From assembly GCA_934432675.1 (NCBI GenBank), contig CAKRYT010000001.1, forward strand, positions 124,001 to 188,000: a DNA stretch of 64,000 bases, in the 5' to 3' direction. Both the position numbers and the translations under genes were made by a program. Of the stretch, positions 41,761 to 49,728 are shown piece by piece; positions within the stretch are counted from its first letter, which is position 1; each line of letters opens with the position of its first letter. The notes beneath the pieces were generated by a model. The model was not told the origin of the DNA. It worked only from the letters and a program-made list of their open reading frames with translations, and made no database searches. The stretch is from an uncultured Eubacteriales bacterium (GTDB lineage Bacteria > Bacillota > Clostridia > Oscillospirales > CAG-272).

Positions 41761-42509
41761 AGTACTTTATGCATCTTGCTTATCTCGGCACCGATTTCTG
41801 CGGGTCCCAGATACAGCCGAATGTGCGGACGGTGCAGGGCGTCCTGAACGATGCCTTCGCGGCACTTTTCGGGGTGATCTGTCGTGTCACCTCCTGTTCC
41901 CGTACAGATAGCGGCGTTCATGCGTGCGCCGCCGCACTGACGGTGGAACTGCCGGGAGGGACGCTCCCGATCCCGCCGGAAAAACTTGCACTGGCGGTGC
42001 AGTGCCATCTCCCCGCGGATGTCTCTGTGTTTGATGTGGATGTACGCCCGGACACATTCCATGTACGCCACGATGTGGTCGGGAAGGAATATCTTTATCG
42101 AATTTGCAACCGCTCGGTACGCGATCCGTTTCTGACGGGCAGAGCATGGTTTTTCCCGCGCCATCTGGGCGAGGCGGCCATCGAGCGCATGAATCGCGCC
42201 GCCGCGTACCTTATCGGGAAACACGATTTTGCCGCATTCCAGGCGCAGGGATCGCCGGTGGCGACGACGGTGCGCTGCGTCACCCATTGCTCGGTACGAC
42301 GTAAGGGAGACGAGATCCTGGTCACCGTGCGTGCCGACGGCTTTTTATACAATATGGTCCGTATTATTGTCGGTACGCTACTTGATGTCGGCATCGGGCG
42401 CACGGAGCCGGAAGGAATTCCCGTTATCCTACAAACCCGGGATCGGACGAAGGCGGGCATGACGGCACCGCCCGAGGGGCTTTACCTCCATCGCGTTTTT
42501 TACAATTAA
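41757..42509 (+). CDS. truA: tRNA pseudouridine(38-40) synthase TruA
   Basis: 250 residues. TruA makes pseudouridine at positions 38-40 of the tRNA anticodon arm. The catalytic D51 lies in CSRTDSGVHA. The start is a TTG overlapping the ecfT stop (TTGA), with GGGGGT upstream; the ATG four codons later would shorten the first beta strand. The blocks KEYLYRICN and DGFLYNMVRIIVGTLLDVG are intact. The operon seems to end here, since the next gene has its own leader. Confidence 0.95.
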   Translation: MKYFMHLAYLGTDFCGSQIQPNVRTVQGVLNDAFAALFGVICRVTSCSRTDSGVHACAAALTVELPGGTLPIPPEKLALAVQCHLPADVSVFDVDVRPDTFHVRHDVVGKEYLYRICNRSVRDPFLTGRAWFFPRHLGEAAIERMNRAAAYLIGKHDFAAFQAQGSPVATTVRCVTHCSVRRKGDEILVTVRADGFLYNMVRIIVGTLLDVGIGRTEPEGIPVILQTRDRTKAGMTAPPEGLYLHRVFYN

Positions 42510-42546
42510 CCGTCAGGATTCACAACAATTACCGAAAAACTCTCTT

Positions 42547-42575
42547 TTGAAAAAACCGTTTCCGTTCGATACTAA
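42547..42575 (+). promoter_or_regulatory. Possible promoter of the penicillin-binding protein gene
   Basis: TTGAAA (42547-42552), 17 bases, TACTAA (42570-42575). The -10 box is poor. It overlaps an ATACTA-AAGA-TAGTAT inverted repeat (42569-42584) that could be an operator. Confidence 0.35.
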
Positions 42576-42582
42576 AGATAGT

Positions 42583-42630
42583 ATGAGCGGAGGCAGAGAG
42601 CCGCTTGCGCGGCTCTTTTTGATTTTATGA
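42583..42630 (+). CDS. Candidate 15-codon leader peptide upstream of the penicillin-binding protein
   Basis: ATG at 42583 opens a frame encoding MSGGREPLARLFLIL and ends with TGA at 42628-42630, which overlaps the penicillin-binding protein ATG (ATGA junction). The frame spans the hairpin and T-run at 42597-42620. No good ribosome binding site precedes it. It is suggested because the downstream gene also lacks a ribosome binding site and coupling would solve that. Chance is a real alternative for so short a frame. Confidence 0.3.
   Translation: MSGGREPLARLFLIL
42597..42620 (+). terminator. Terminator-like hairpin directly before the penicillin-binding protein start (possible attenuator)
   Basis: An AGAGCCGC/GCGGCTCT stem (42597-42604 and 42609-42616) with a four-base loop and TTTTT at 42616-42620, six bases before the ATG at 42627. 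It could end truA transcription or attenuate the next gene. Confidence 0.7.
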
Positions 42631-44933
42631 AACGAAAAAAAGATGTGGGAGGTCACCGCGCAAAAAAAATCATTTTGCGGGTGTTTCTTGTGTTGGCCAT
42701 TCTCCTGCTGGCCGCAATCGTGACAGGGGCCGGTGTCGTTGCTTATGTGGCGATTACGCTGGACTCCGATGAGGATATGGCGGTGATGGAGGCAATGCGA
42801 GGCTCACGTACAACACGCATTTGGGCACCGAAGCGGGAGGGCGAAGGTGAGATTGATGCCGAGAATTATTCTCCGGTTGAGTATGATATTCTATACGGGG
42901 ATGAAAACATGGTGTGGGCGGATAGCAGCGAGATCCCGGATCTTTTGAAAAATGCTTTTGTTGCCATAGAGGACCAGCGGTTTTATCGTCATCGGGGGGT
43001 GGACTGGCGCAGGACGGGGAAGGCGGCACTCAATTACGTCTTTCGGTTCGAGCCGCAGTTCGGCGGGTCGACCATAACCCAACAGCTCATCAAAAACGTG
43101 CATGGGGAAAAAGATATCAGTGCTATGCGAAAAGTTAAGGAGATCATCCGTGCGCGCCGCTTGGAAAAAGCATACAGTAAAGAGGAAATTCTGACGTATT
43201 ATCTCAATATCGTGCCACTCGGGCACCAGTGTACCGGAGTAAAGTCGGCCGCGCGTTATTACTTCGGGAAAGCACCGGAAGATCTGACGCCGATCGAGTG
43301 TGCCGCTCTCGCGGCCATTACCAATGCGCCTGCTTACTACGAGCCGCAGGGGCACCCCGATAATAACCAAAGGAGGCGGGACCTCGTTTTGGATGCGATG
43401 CGTCAAAACGGGTATCTGGACGAGGAAACCTATCGGATTGCCTACGCAACGGAACTGACGCTGAATGTCACGGACCCCGTTTATACCAAACGCTCCCGCG
43501 GGTGGTATACCGAGACGGTGGCGGCAGATGTTATTGCCGATCTGCAACGGGAACGGGGGCTCACAAAATCTGCGGCAACGGCATTGGTTTACCGGGGAGG
43601 GCTCGACATCTATGCTCTGGTTGACCCCACCGTGCAGTCGACAATGGAAAGGTACTTCGGAGACGAAAGTCACTTTGCCGTGGATGGGCAACGTGTGCAG
43701 GGGGGCATGGTCATTTGCAATCCCAAGACCGGCGATATTCTCGGCATTGTCGGCGGCGTCGGAGAAAAACGGGGCTCTCTTCTGTTTAACCGTGCGACAG
43801 ACGGTTATTACCAGCCGGGTTCCGCGCTGAAACCCGTGGCGTTGTACGGTCCTGCCTTGGAGCGCAACCTGATCACATACAGCACTGTTTTTGAGGATCT
43901 GCCGGGCGAGACCGAGAGTGGCGTGTGGCCCCATAACAGTCCCGGTGTCTATCAGGGGCGCATTACGGTGGCAGAGGCACTCGCCAGATCGAAAAACACG
44001 GTCGCCGTGCAATTATACGAGCTCCTCGGAAAAAAGGAAATATACCGTTATTTGCGCGACACGGTCGGTTTGACGGGGCTCGTACGGGGAGAGAACGGAA
44101 AGACAGACCTCGGTGCGGCCCCGCTGGCACTGGGGCAGTTGACAAGAGGTGTGACGGTCCGGGAACTGACAGGTGCCTATACCGCGTTTGCCGGCGGCGG
44201 GGAACAGGCAGATACCCGCTCGTACGTTGCTGTTTTTGATACGCGTGGGGATCTGCTGCTCCGAAAGGATGTGCAGAAAAAGCGTGTGATGAGTGCGGAG
44301 ACTGCCTATATTCTTTCGGAAATGCTTTCCGGCGTCGTCGATCACGGGACGGCACACCGCATCACACTGGACGAATTGGTTGCCACGGCAGGGAAGACGG
44401 GGACCTCCGGTATGGATAAGGACAAGTGGTTTGTCGGGTATACACCGTCCTATGTGGCGGGAATTCGCATCGGATATGACGAGTCGTTGTCCTTGCCGGG
44501 CGGTACAAGCCTTCATCTCACCGCGTGGGATGAGATTCTACACGAACTGTATCGGCGGGAGGACGCACCCGGGGAGGATACGTCGTTTTCTGTACCGGAG
44601 GGGGTACGCCGCGCCGAATATTGCCTGGATAGCGGCTTGGTACCGACGGATGCCTGTCGCAGCGAATTGCGCGGCAGCCGTGTCGCGACGGGACTGTATA
44701 AGGTCGGATTCATGCCGACCGAGGAATGCGGGGTGCACACCGTCGCACATTACGATATTCTCACAGAGAAGTACGGTCTCGGCGAGGGCAATCCGGATAC
44801 AGCCCTGAACTTCTATGTGCTTTACTTGCCGCGGCGATCGGTCCCCGAGGGGATTACGCCACAGGATGCGGAATATGAGTATAACCGGATCGTTAAGCAA
44901 CACGAGGAAGAATCGGAGGAGACATCCGGGTAA
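42627..44933 (+). CDS. Class A penicillin-binding protein (PBP1a-type transglycosylase/transpeptidase)
   Basis: 768 residues. It polymerises and cross-links peptidoglycan. A cytoplasmic basic tail and one transmembrane helix (about 15-45) precede a GT51 glycosyltransferase with catalytic E115 in FVAIEDQRFYRHRGVD and GGSTITQQLIKN (146-157). The transpeptidase has S399-x-x-K402 (GSALKP), SKN (455-457) and KTGT (590-593). The C-terminal part after residue 640 is cysteine-containing and ends in an acidic tail. No ribosome binding site precedes the ATG at 42627; a T-run from a hairpin is there instead. Expression may depend on the leader described at 42583-42630. A hairpin follows at 44957-44984. 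Confidence 0.95.
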   Translation: MKRKKDVGGHRAKKIILRVFLVLAILLLAAIVTGAGVVAYVAITLDSDEDMAVMEAMRGSRTTRIWAPKREGEGEIDAENYSPVEYDILYGDENMVWADSSEIPDLLKNAFVAIEDQRFYRHRGVDWRRTGKAALNYVFRFEPQFGGSTITQQLIKNVHGEKDISAMRKVKEIIRARRLEKAYSKEEILTYYLNIVPLGHQCTGVKSAARYYFGKAPEDLTPIECAALAAITNAPAYYEPQGHPDNNQRRRDLVLDAMRQNGYLDEETYRIAYATELTLNVTDPVYTKRSRGWYTETVAADVIADLQRERGLTKSAATALVYRGGLDIYALVDPTVQSTMERYFGDESHFAVDGQRVQGGMVICNPKTGDILGIVGGVGEKRGSLLFNRATDGYYQPGSALKPVALYGPALERNLITYSTVFEDLPGETESGVWPHNSPGVYQGRITVAEALARSKNTVAVQLYELLGKKEIYRYLRDTVGLTGLVRGENGKTDLGAAPLALGQLTRGVTVRELTGAYTAFAGGGEQADTRSYVAVFDTRGDLLLRKDVQKKRVMSAETAYILSEMLSGVVDHGTAHRITLDELVATAGKTGTSGMDKDKWFVGYTPSYVAGIRIGYDESLSLPGGTSLHLTAWDEILHELYRREDAPGEDTSFSVPEGVRRAEYCLDSGLVPTDACRSELRGSRVATGLYKVGFMPTEECGVHTVAHYDILTEKYGLGEGNPDTALNFYVLYLPRRSVPEGITPQDAEYEYNRIVKQHEEESEETSG

Positions 44934-44956
44934 TTGTAACAAAATCATGAAACAAA

Positions 44957-44984
44957 CGCCCCGCCTCTTGACAGAGACGGGGCG
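44957..44984 (+). terminator. Terminator of the penicillin-binding protein gene, overlapping the marR promoter
   Basis: CGCCCCGCCTCT (44957-44968) pairs with AGAGACGGGGCG (44973-44984) with one mismatch. The loop and 3' arm contain the -35 box and spacer of the next promoter. There is no U-run, so it may be weak. Confidence 0.5.
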
Positions 44985-44996
44985 ATTCGATATAAT
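44968..44996 (+). promoter_or_regulatory. Consensus sigma-A promoter of the marR-ABC exporter operon
   Basis: Perfect TTGACA (44968-44973), 17 bases, perfect TATAAT (44991-44996). Confidence 0.88.
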
Positions 44997-44997
44997 C

Positions 44998-45011
44998 GTT
45001 AGCGTGCTAAC
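44998..45011 (+). promoter_or_regulatory. MarR operator
   Basis: GTTAGCGTGCTAAC: two six-base arms in perfect inverted order around GT, one base downstream of the -10 box and over the expected transcription start. This is the position and style of MarR autoregulatory sites, so binding would block the promoter. Confidence 0.7.
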
Positions 45012-45026
45012 TAAAAGGAGGCCGTC

Positions 45027-45476
45027 ATGAAAGAACGATATGAGCGATTGCGGGAAACGATCGATCGCATGATCGAGGCAGATCGTCTGCACCGCGCCGT
45101 CTGCGACAGAGAACTTGCGGAGATCGGATTGCACCGTGCACAACATAGAATGCTGATGCACCTGTATTTTTGCGGGGAGGTTGCTTCACAGAGGGAACTC
45201 GCGAGGGCACTCGCCATCACGCCTGCCGTAGTTACGGTAACGTTGCGGAAACTGGAAACGGCAGGGTATATCCGTCGCTTCTCGACGCCCGAAGACAACC
45301 GCCAGCTCGGCGTTGAACTGACCGATGCGGGTCGCTCGGTCGTGCAACGGACGAAGCGTATTCTTGACCGTGTGGATATGGCAATGTTTGAAGGATTTAC
45401 GGACGGGGAACTGGATGCTGCGCGCGCATTCTATGCGCGCATAAAAGAAAATCTCGGGAAAATCGGGGGTAACTGA
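45027..45476 (+). CDS. MarR family transcriptional regulator
   Basis: 149 residues. A winged helix with HRMLMHLYFCGEVASQRELARALAITPAVVTVTLRKLETAGYIRRFSTPEDNRQLGVELTDAG, including the conserved wing D-x-R pair. It probably represses its own operon, which encodes the heterodimeric exporter, through the palindrome at 44998-45011. AAAAGGAGG precedes the ATG. It ends one base before the exporter gene. Confidence 0.93.
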   Translation: MKERYERLRETIDRMIEADRLHRAVCDRELAEIGLHRAQHRMLMHLYFCGEVASQRELARALAITPAVVTVTLRKLETAGYIRRFSTPEDNRQLGVELTDAGRSVVQRTKRILDRVDMAMFEGFTDGELDAARAFYARIKENLGKIGGN

Positions 45477-45477
45477 C

Positions 45478-47223
45478 ATGGGCTATTGGTGGAAGTACAT
45501 AAAGCCGTATTTACCCTATTTTATCATTGGACCGCTCTGCATGATCGTGGAGGTCGTCGGTGAAGTCGTGCTCCCGAAACTGCTGTCGTCGGTCATTGAC
45601 GGCGGGCGAGCGGGGACGCTGACCGTTTCCGGCAGCATCGGCATATTGTTCGCGATGATCGGTGTTGCCCTTTTAATGATGGGGGGCGGCGTCGGCGGTG
45701 CTTACTTCGGAGCTAAGGCATCCGTCAATTTCGCTACCGATCTGCGTGCGGATGCCTATCGTTCGGTGGAGCGTTATTCTTTCGCAAACATCGATAAATT
45801 CTCGACCGGCTCGCTCGTCACGCGCATGACGAACGACGTGACACAAGTCCAGAACTTCGTCAACATGCTGTTGCGTATGGCATTGCGTGCCCCGGGGATG
45901 CTCATTGCCGCCCTCATTATGTCGATTACACTGAAACCGTCGCTTGCCGTCGTGTTCGCCGTGACGATTCCGATAATGCTGCTGTCTATCCTGGGGATTA
46001 TCCTGATCGGATTCCGCCGTTTTACACAACTGCAAACCAGAATCGATACACTCAATTCGACCGTTCAGGAAAACATCACGAATGTTCGCGTGGTGAAATC
46101 GTTTGTGCGGGAGACGCAGGAGACAGAAAAGTTTTCGCGTGCCAACCGGAATCTTAAAGAGGCAGGCATGGCGGCGATGCGTGTCATGATCTTCATGGAG
46201 CCGGTTACGACCTTTATCATGTATGCCACGACGATTGTCGTCCTGTGGTTCGGGAGCGGGTTTGTTCTCGACGGTGGGATGTCCGTCGGTGATTTATCGG
46301 CGTTTGTGGTCTATGTCAACCAGATTCTCATGTCCATCATGATGGTCACCATGCTGCTCATGACTTCCTCGCGTGCCATTGCATCCGCGAAACGGATCCG
46401 TCAGGTCATCGATGAGGTACCTGATATTGATGACGCAAATGCCGCCGAGCCGGACCGTTTGGTGGAAAAGGGAAGTGTGGAATTCCGCGACGTTTCCTTC
46501 CGCTATTATAAAAATCGTGACGAATATGTCCTGAAACATATTTCGCTCTCCGTGGCACCGGGCAGTACCGTCGGTATTATCGGATCGACCGGGTGCGGCA
46601 AGAGTACACTGGTCTCCATGGTGTGCCGCCTCTACGATCCCGATGAGGGGGAGGTGCTCGTCGACGGTGTGAACGTAAAGGATTATTCCCTTACTCATTT
46701 GCGTGATGGAGTTGGCATGGTACTGCAAAAGAATACCCTGTTCTCCGGCACCATTGCGGAAAATCTCCGCTGGGGGAATGAGTCCGCGACGGACGAAGAG
46801 GTGCGCCTGGCGGCGACGCAAGCGCAGGCGGATAAATTTGTTTCGTCTTTCCCGAAGGGGTATGATACGATGATCGAGCAGGGCGGGACCAATGTGTCCG
46901 GCGGACAGAAGCAACGCCTTTGCATTGCGCGGGCACTGCTCAAACATCCGAAGGTTCTGATACTCGATGATTCGACTTCTGCCGTGGATACCGCGACGGA
47001 AAGGCAGATCCGCACGGCTCTTGCGGAATCATTTGCGGGTACGACAAAGATAATCATCGCACAACGCATTTCCTCCGTCATGGAGGCAGATCAGATCGCC
47101 GTCATGAACGAGGGGGAAATCGTCGCGGTCGGGACGCATGAGGAATTGCTCGAAAGTTCTCCGGAATATCGGGAGATCTATGAGTCGCAGATGGGGGGTG
47201 AGGAAGATGGCAAGAACGCTTGA
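45478..47223 (+). CDS. Heterodimeric ABC exporter, subunit with degenerate ATPase site
   Basis: 581 residues: six-helix exporter domain (1-320) followed by an ATPase. Walker A GSTGCGKS, signature VSGGQKQRLCIARAL, and Walker B LILDDSTSAVD, where the catalytic glutamate is aspartate. This marks the non-hydrolytic site of heterodimeric exporters such as BmrC or TM287. It is induced through MarR, so its substrates are probably drugs or toxic metabolites. The next gene, which encodes the partner, starts 17 bases before its end. Confidence 0.92.
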   Translation: MGYWWKYIKPYLPYFIIGPLCMIVEVVGEVVLPKLLSSVIDGGRAGTLTVSGSIGILFAMIGVALLMMGGGVGGAYFGAKASVNFATDLRADAYRSVERYSFANIDKFSTGSLVTRMTNDVTQVQNFVNMLLRMALRAPGMLIAALIMSITLKPSLAVVFAVTIPIMLLSILGIILIGFRRFTQLQTRIDTLNSTVQENITNVRVVKSFVRETQETEKFSRANRNLKEAGMAAMRVMIFMEPVTTFIMYATTIVVLWFGSGFVLDGGMSVGDLSAFVVYVNQILMSIMMVTMLLMTSSRAIASAKRIRQVIDEVPDIDDANAAEPDRLVEKGSVEFRDVSFRYYKNRDEYVLKHISLSVAPGSTVGIIGSTGCGKSTLVSMVCRLYDPDEGEVLVDGVNVKDYSLTHLRDGVGMVLQKNTLFSGTIAENLRWGNESATDEEVRLAATQAQADKFVSSFPKGYDTMIEQGGTNVSGGQKQRLCIARALLKHPKVLILDDSTSAVDTATERQIRTALAESFAGTTKIIIAQRISSVMEADQIAVMNEGEIVAVGTHEELLESSPEYREIYESQMGGEEDGKNA

Positions 47224-49165
47224 ACAGTTGCAGTCCTCCTACACCTCGGAGAACGTCGGAAACGGAAGACGCATGATGCGCCCGGGCCCCGGCCCGCGCG
47301 GTGGCCCCGGTGCACGCGGAGGTAAGCCGAAAAACACCCGTAAAATCGTCGCGAGGCTGTTATCTTACCTGAAACCGTATCGCATACGATTGATACTGGT
47401 AATCCTCTGTATGCTGTTTTCCACCGCCGCCGCGCTCGTAGCATCCTATATGCTGGCACCGATCATCAATCGACTGGCACTTGCCATAAATCCCGATATT
47501 CCCATGAATATGACTTCAATGGAGCGGCTTGCGGACAAAGCCATCACTGCCTTCGTCGGGGTCACGTCTGATGCGTTTCATCTGGCACCGGCACTGGTGT
47601 ATGTATTGACGGCACTTTTCATCCTGGCGTTTGTGTACGTCATCGGCATCATCGCGACTTATGTGCAAGGGCGGCTTATGCTGACGGTCTCCCAAGGAAC
47701 GACGCAGAGAATTCGGGGAGAGTTATTTGTCAAAATGCAGTCTCTGCCGCTCCGCTACTTTGACGGTCACCCGACGGGGGAGGTCATGTCCCGCTTCACC
47801 AATGATATTGACAATATCGACACGATGCTCTCCAACTCGCTGACTTCCATTTTTTCCGGGTTTGTGATGCTGGTCGGTACCTTCGTCTTTATGATTATGA
47901 CCAACTGGATCCTTACACTGGTTACGGTGGCGTTTATACCGCTGTATTTGTGGGGTGGCGGGCTGATCGGGAAATTCAGTTCCCGCTACTACAAGGGACA
48001 GCAGGTGGCACTCGGTGCACTGAACGGATATATTGAAGAAAGCGTGTCCGGCGTCAAGGTCGTAAAAGTATTCAATCACGAGGGTGTCTGCACCGAAGAG
48101 TTCGCAACCCTGAATGGCGATATGCGCCAGAAACAGTTTAAGGCGCAGTTCTGGGGCGGCGTCATGGGCCCCATTATGGGGAATCTCTCACAGATTTCGT
48201 ACGGTATCACGGTCGGGATCGGCGGAATTATGATGGTTACGGCGGGTTTTGCACCCGGGTCTCTCACGGTGTTCGCTAATTATTCCAGGCAGTTCTCGCG
48301 CCCGATCAATACGCTTTCGATGCAGATGTCAACCATCTTTGCAGCACTTGCGGGTGCCGAGCGGGTCTTCAATGTGATGGATGCAGAGCCGGAGGCACCC
48401 GATGCACCGGATGCAATCCCCATGGGGGATGTCAAAGGGGACGTCCGATTTGAGCACGTTACCTTTGGCTACGTGCCGGAAAAGACGGTCCTTCATGATC
48501 TGACGCTCTATGCAAAACCGGGACAAAAGATCGCCTTTGTCGGATCGACCGGGGCGGGGAAGACAACGATCACCAATCTCCTAAACCGTTTTTATGATAT
48601 CGATCATGGCTCCATCACGATAGACGGTGTGGATATCCGCCACTATCAGCGCGCGTCGTTGCGCAAGCATGTGGCGATGGTATTGCAGGACACGCATCTG
48701 TTTACCGGCACGGTGATGGAGAACATTCGTTATGGGCGTCCGGATGCAACGGACGAAGAGGTGATCGCTGCCGCCAAGGTGGCATCCGCACACTCGATGA
48801 TATGCCGTCTTTCTGACGGGTATCAGACGGTCCTCACAGGGGACGGAGCTAATCTTTCACAGGGACAACGGCAACTTCTGAATATCGCGCGTGCAGCTCT
48901 TTCGCACGCACCGATCCTCGTTCTGGACGAGGCGACCAGTTCGGTGGATACGAGAACGGAGCGACATATAGAGCACGGCATGGATCGCCTTATGGCATCG
49001 CGAACGACTTTTGTGATTGCGCACCGTCTCTCCACCGTTCGCAATGCGGATGCCATCATGGTTTTGGAGGCAGGCCGTATCATTGAACGAGGGACACACG
49101 AGCAGTTGCTTGCCCTAAAAGGCAGATACTATGAACTATATACCGGTGTAAAAGAACTGGATTGA
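47207..49165 (+). CDS. Heterodimeric ABC exporter, catalytically competent subunit
   Basis: 652 residues. A cytoplasmic extension of about 55 residues rich in Gly, Pro, Arg and Met (RRMMRPGPGPRGGPGARGG) precedes six helices and the ATPase: Walker A GSTGAGKT, signature LSQGQRQLLNIARAAL, Walker B LVLDEATSSVD with the catalytic Glu. The LSQGQ signature is non-canonical, as in TM288, and completes the degenerate site with its partner. The start at 47207 lies within the end of the previous gene. Terminator at 49171-49211. Confidence 0.92.
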   Translation: MARTLEQLQSSYTSENVGNGRRMMRPGPGPRGGPGARGGKPKNTRKIVARLLSYLKPYRIRLILVILCMLFSTAAALVASYMLAPIINRLALAINPDIPMNMTSMERLADKAITAFVGVTSDAFHLAPALVYVLTALFILAFVYVIGIIATYVQGRLMLTVSQGTTQRIRGELFVKMQSLPLRYFDGHPTGEVMSRFTNDIDNIDTMLSNSLTSIFSGFVMLVGTFVFMIMTNWILTLVTVAFIPLYLWGGGLIGKFSSRYYKGQQVALGALNGYIEESVSGVKVVKVFNHEGVCTEEFATLNGDMRQKQFKAQFWGGVMGPIMGNLSQISYGITVGIGGIMMVTAGFAPGSLTVFANYSRQFSRPINTLSMQMSTIFAALAGAERVFNVMDAEPEAPDAPDAIPMGDVKGDVRFEHVTFGYVPEKTVLHDLTLYAKPGQKIAFVGSTGAGKTTITNLLNRFYDIDHGSITIDGVDIRHYQRASLRKHVAMVLQDTHLFTGTVMENIRYGRPDATDEEVIAAAKVASAHSMICRLSDGYQTVLTGDGANLSQGQRQLLNIARAALSHAPILVLDEATSSVDTRTERHIEHGMDRLMASRTTFVIAHRLSTVRNADAIMVLEAGRIIERGTHEQLLALKGRYYELYTGVKELD

Positions 49166-49170
49166 GTTTT

Positions 49171-49211
49171 TTCCCGCGGGCAGAGTGGACTTCTGCCCAC
49201 GGGAAGTTTTT
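49171..49211 (+). terminator. Terminator of the marR-ABC exporter operon
   Basis: A 14-base stem with one mismatch (49171-49184 and 49192-49205), a seven-base loop, then GTTTTTG. Confidence 0.8.
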
Positions 49212-49244
49212 GACAGACAAAGATACGAAAACCGTCTGATAAAA

Positions 49245-49278
49245 CAAAATTCCCCGAGAGGTACCTCTCGGGGAATTT
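49245..49278 (-). terminator. Terminator of the DUF1508 gene (32-base perfect palindrome)
   Basis: 49247-49278 is a perfect palindrome that folds into a 14-base stem with a GTAC loop. The minus-strand transcript continues with TTTTGTTTT. It is 14 bases after the stop of the minus-strand gene. Confidence 0.85.
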
Positions 49279-49291
49279 AATCGATGATTCG

Positions 49292-49690
49292 TTATTGATC
49301 GGATTCTTCCGGTACGACTTCGGCATCCGGAGCCCATTTTGCAAGACTCTTGATCCCGTTTTTGCAACCGTCTTTTGATGCGTAACCGTCTTCGCTTGTG
49401 CAGATGAGTTCGGCATTGGTGGCGAGGAGGCGGAAACGGAATTTTCCGGCTTTGTCGGCGTACAACTCGAATTTCGGATATTTCTGTTTGACCGGGGCTT
49501 TCAGTGTCTGATCCTCAATCGGTGCATTTACGTTACGGCGGACGCTCTCAATACCTGCCTTACAGGAGGAGAGAGATGCGTAACCGGTGCCACCGCTGAC
49601 AGCGATCGTTTCCTTGTTGGGTGCTTTCAGTCGGTAGTTAAAATAACCTTTCGCGGTTTTGTAGTACACAAATTGCCCTTTGACAGCCAC
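49292..49690 (-). CDS. DUF1508 (YegP-like) protein with two repeats
   Basis: 132 residues with two copies of the YegP fold: about 5-55 (YYKTAKGYFNYRLKAPNKETIAVSGGTGYASLSSCKAGIESVRRN) and 72-120 (ELYADKAGKFRFRLLATNAELICTSEDGYASKDGCKNGIKSL). YegP proteins are small and of unknown function. The start is a GTG at 49690 with GGAGGA seven bases upstream. It is 38 bases downstream of the ispH-S1 gene and probably co-transcribed. It ends with an acidic tail. Confidence 0.9.
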   Translation of the reverse strand: MAVKGQFVYYKTAKGYFNYRLKAPNKETIAVSGGTGYASLSSCKAGIESVRRNVNAPIEDQTLKAPVKQKYPKFELYADKAGKFRFRLLATNAELICTSEDGYASKDGCKNGIKSLAKWAPDAEVVPEESDQ

Positions 49691-49728
49691 TTTATCTTCC
49701 TCCTTCGTGGATGATCCGTGCCAAGAAA

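Noticed and set aside
49247..49278. 32-base perfect palindrome as a regulator binding site
   Set aside because: It is just downstream of a minus-strand stop codon and followed by TTTTGTTTT on that strand, so an intrinsic terminator explains it.
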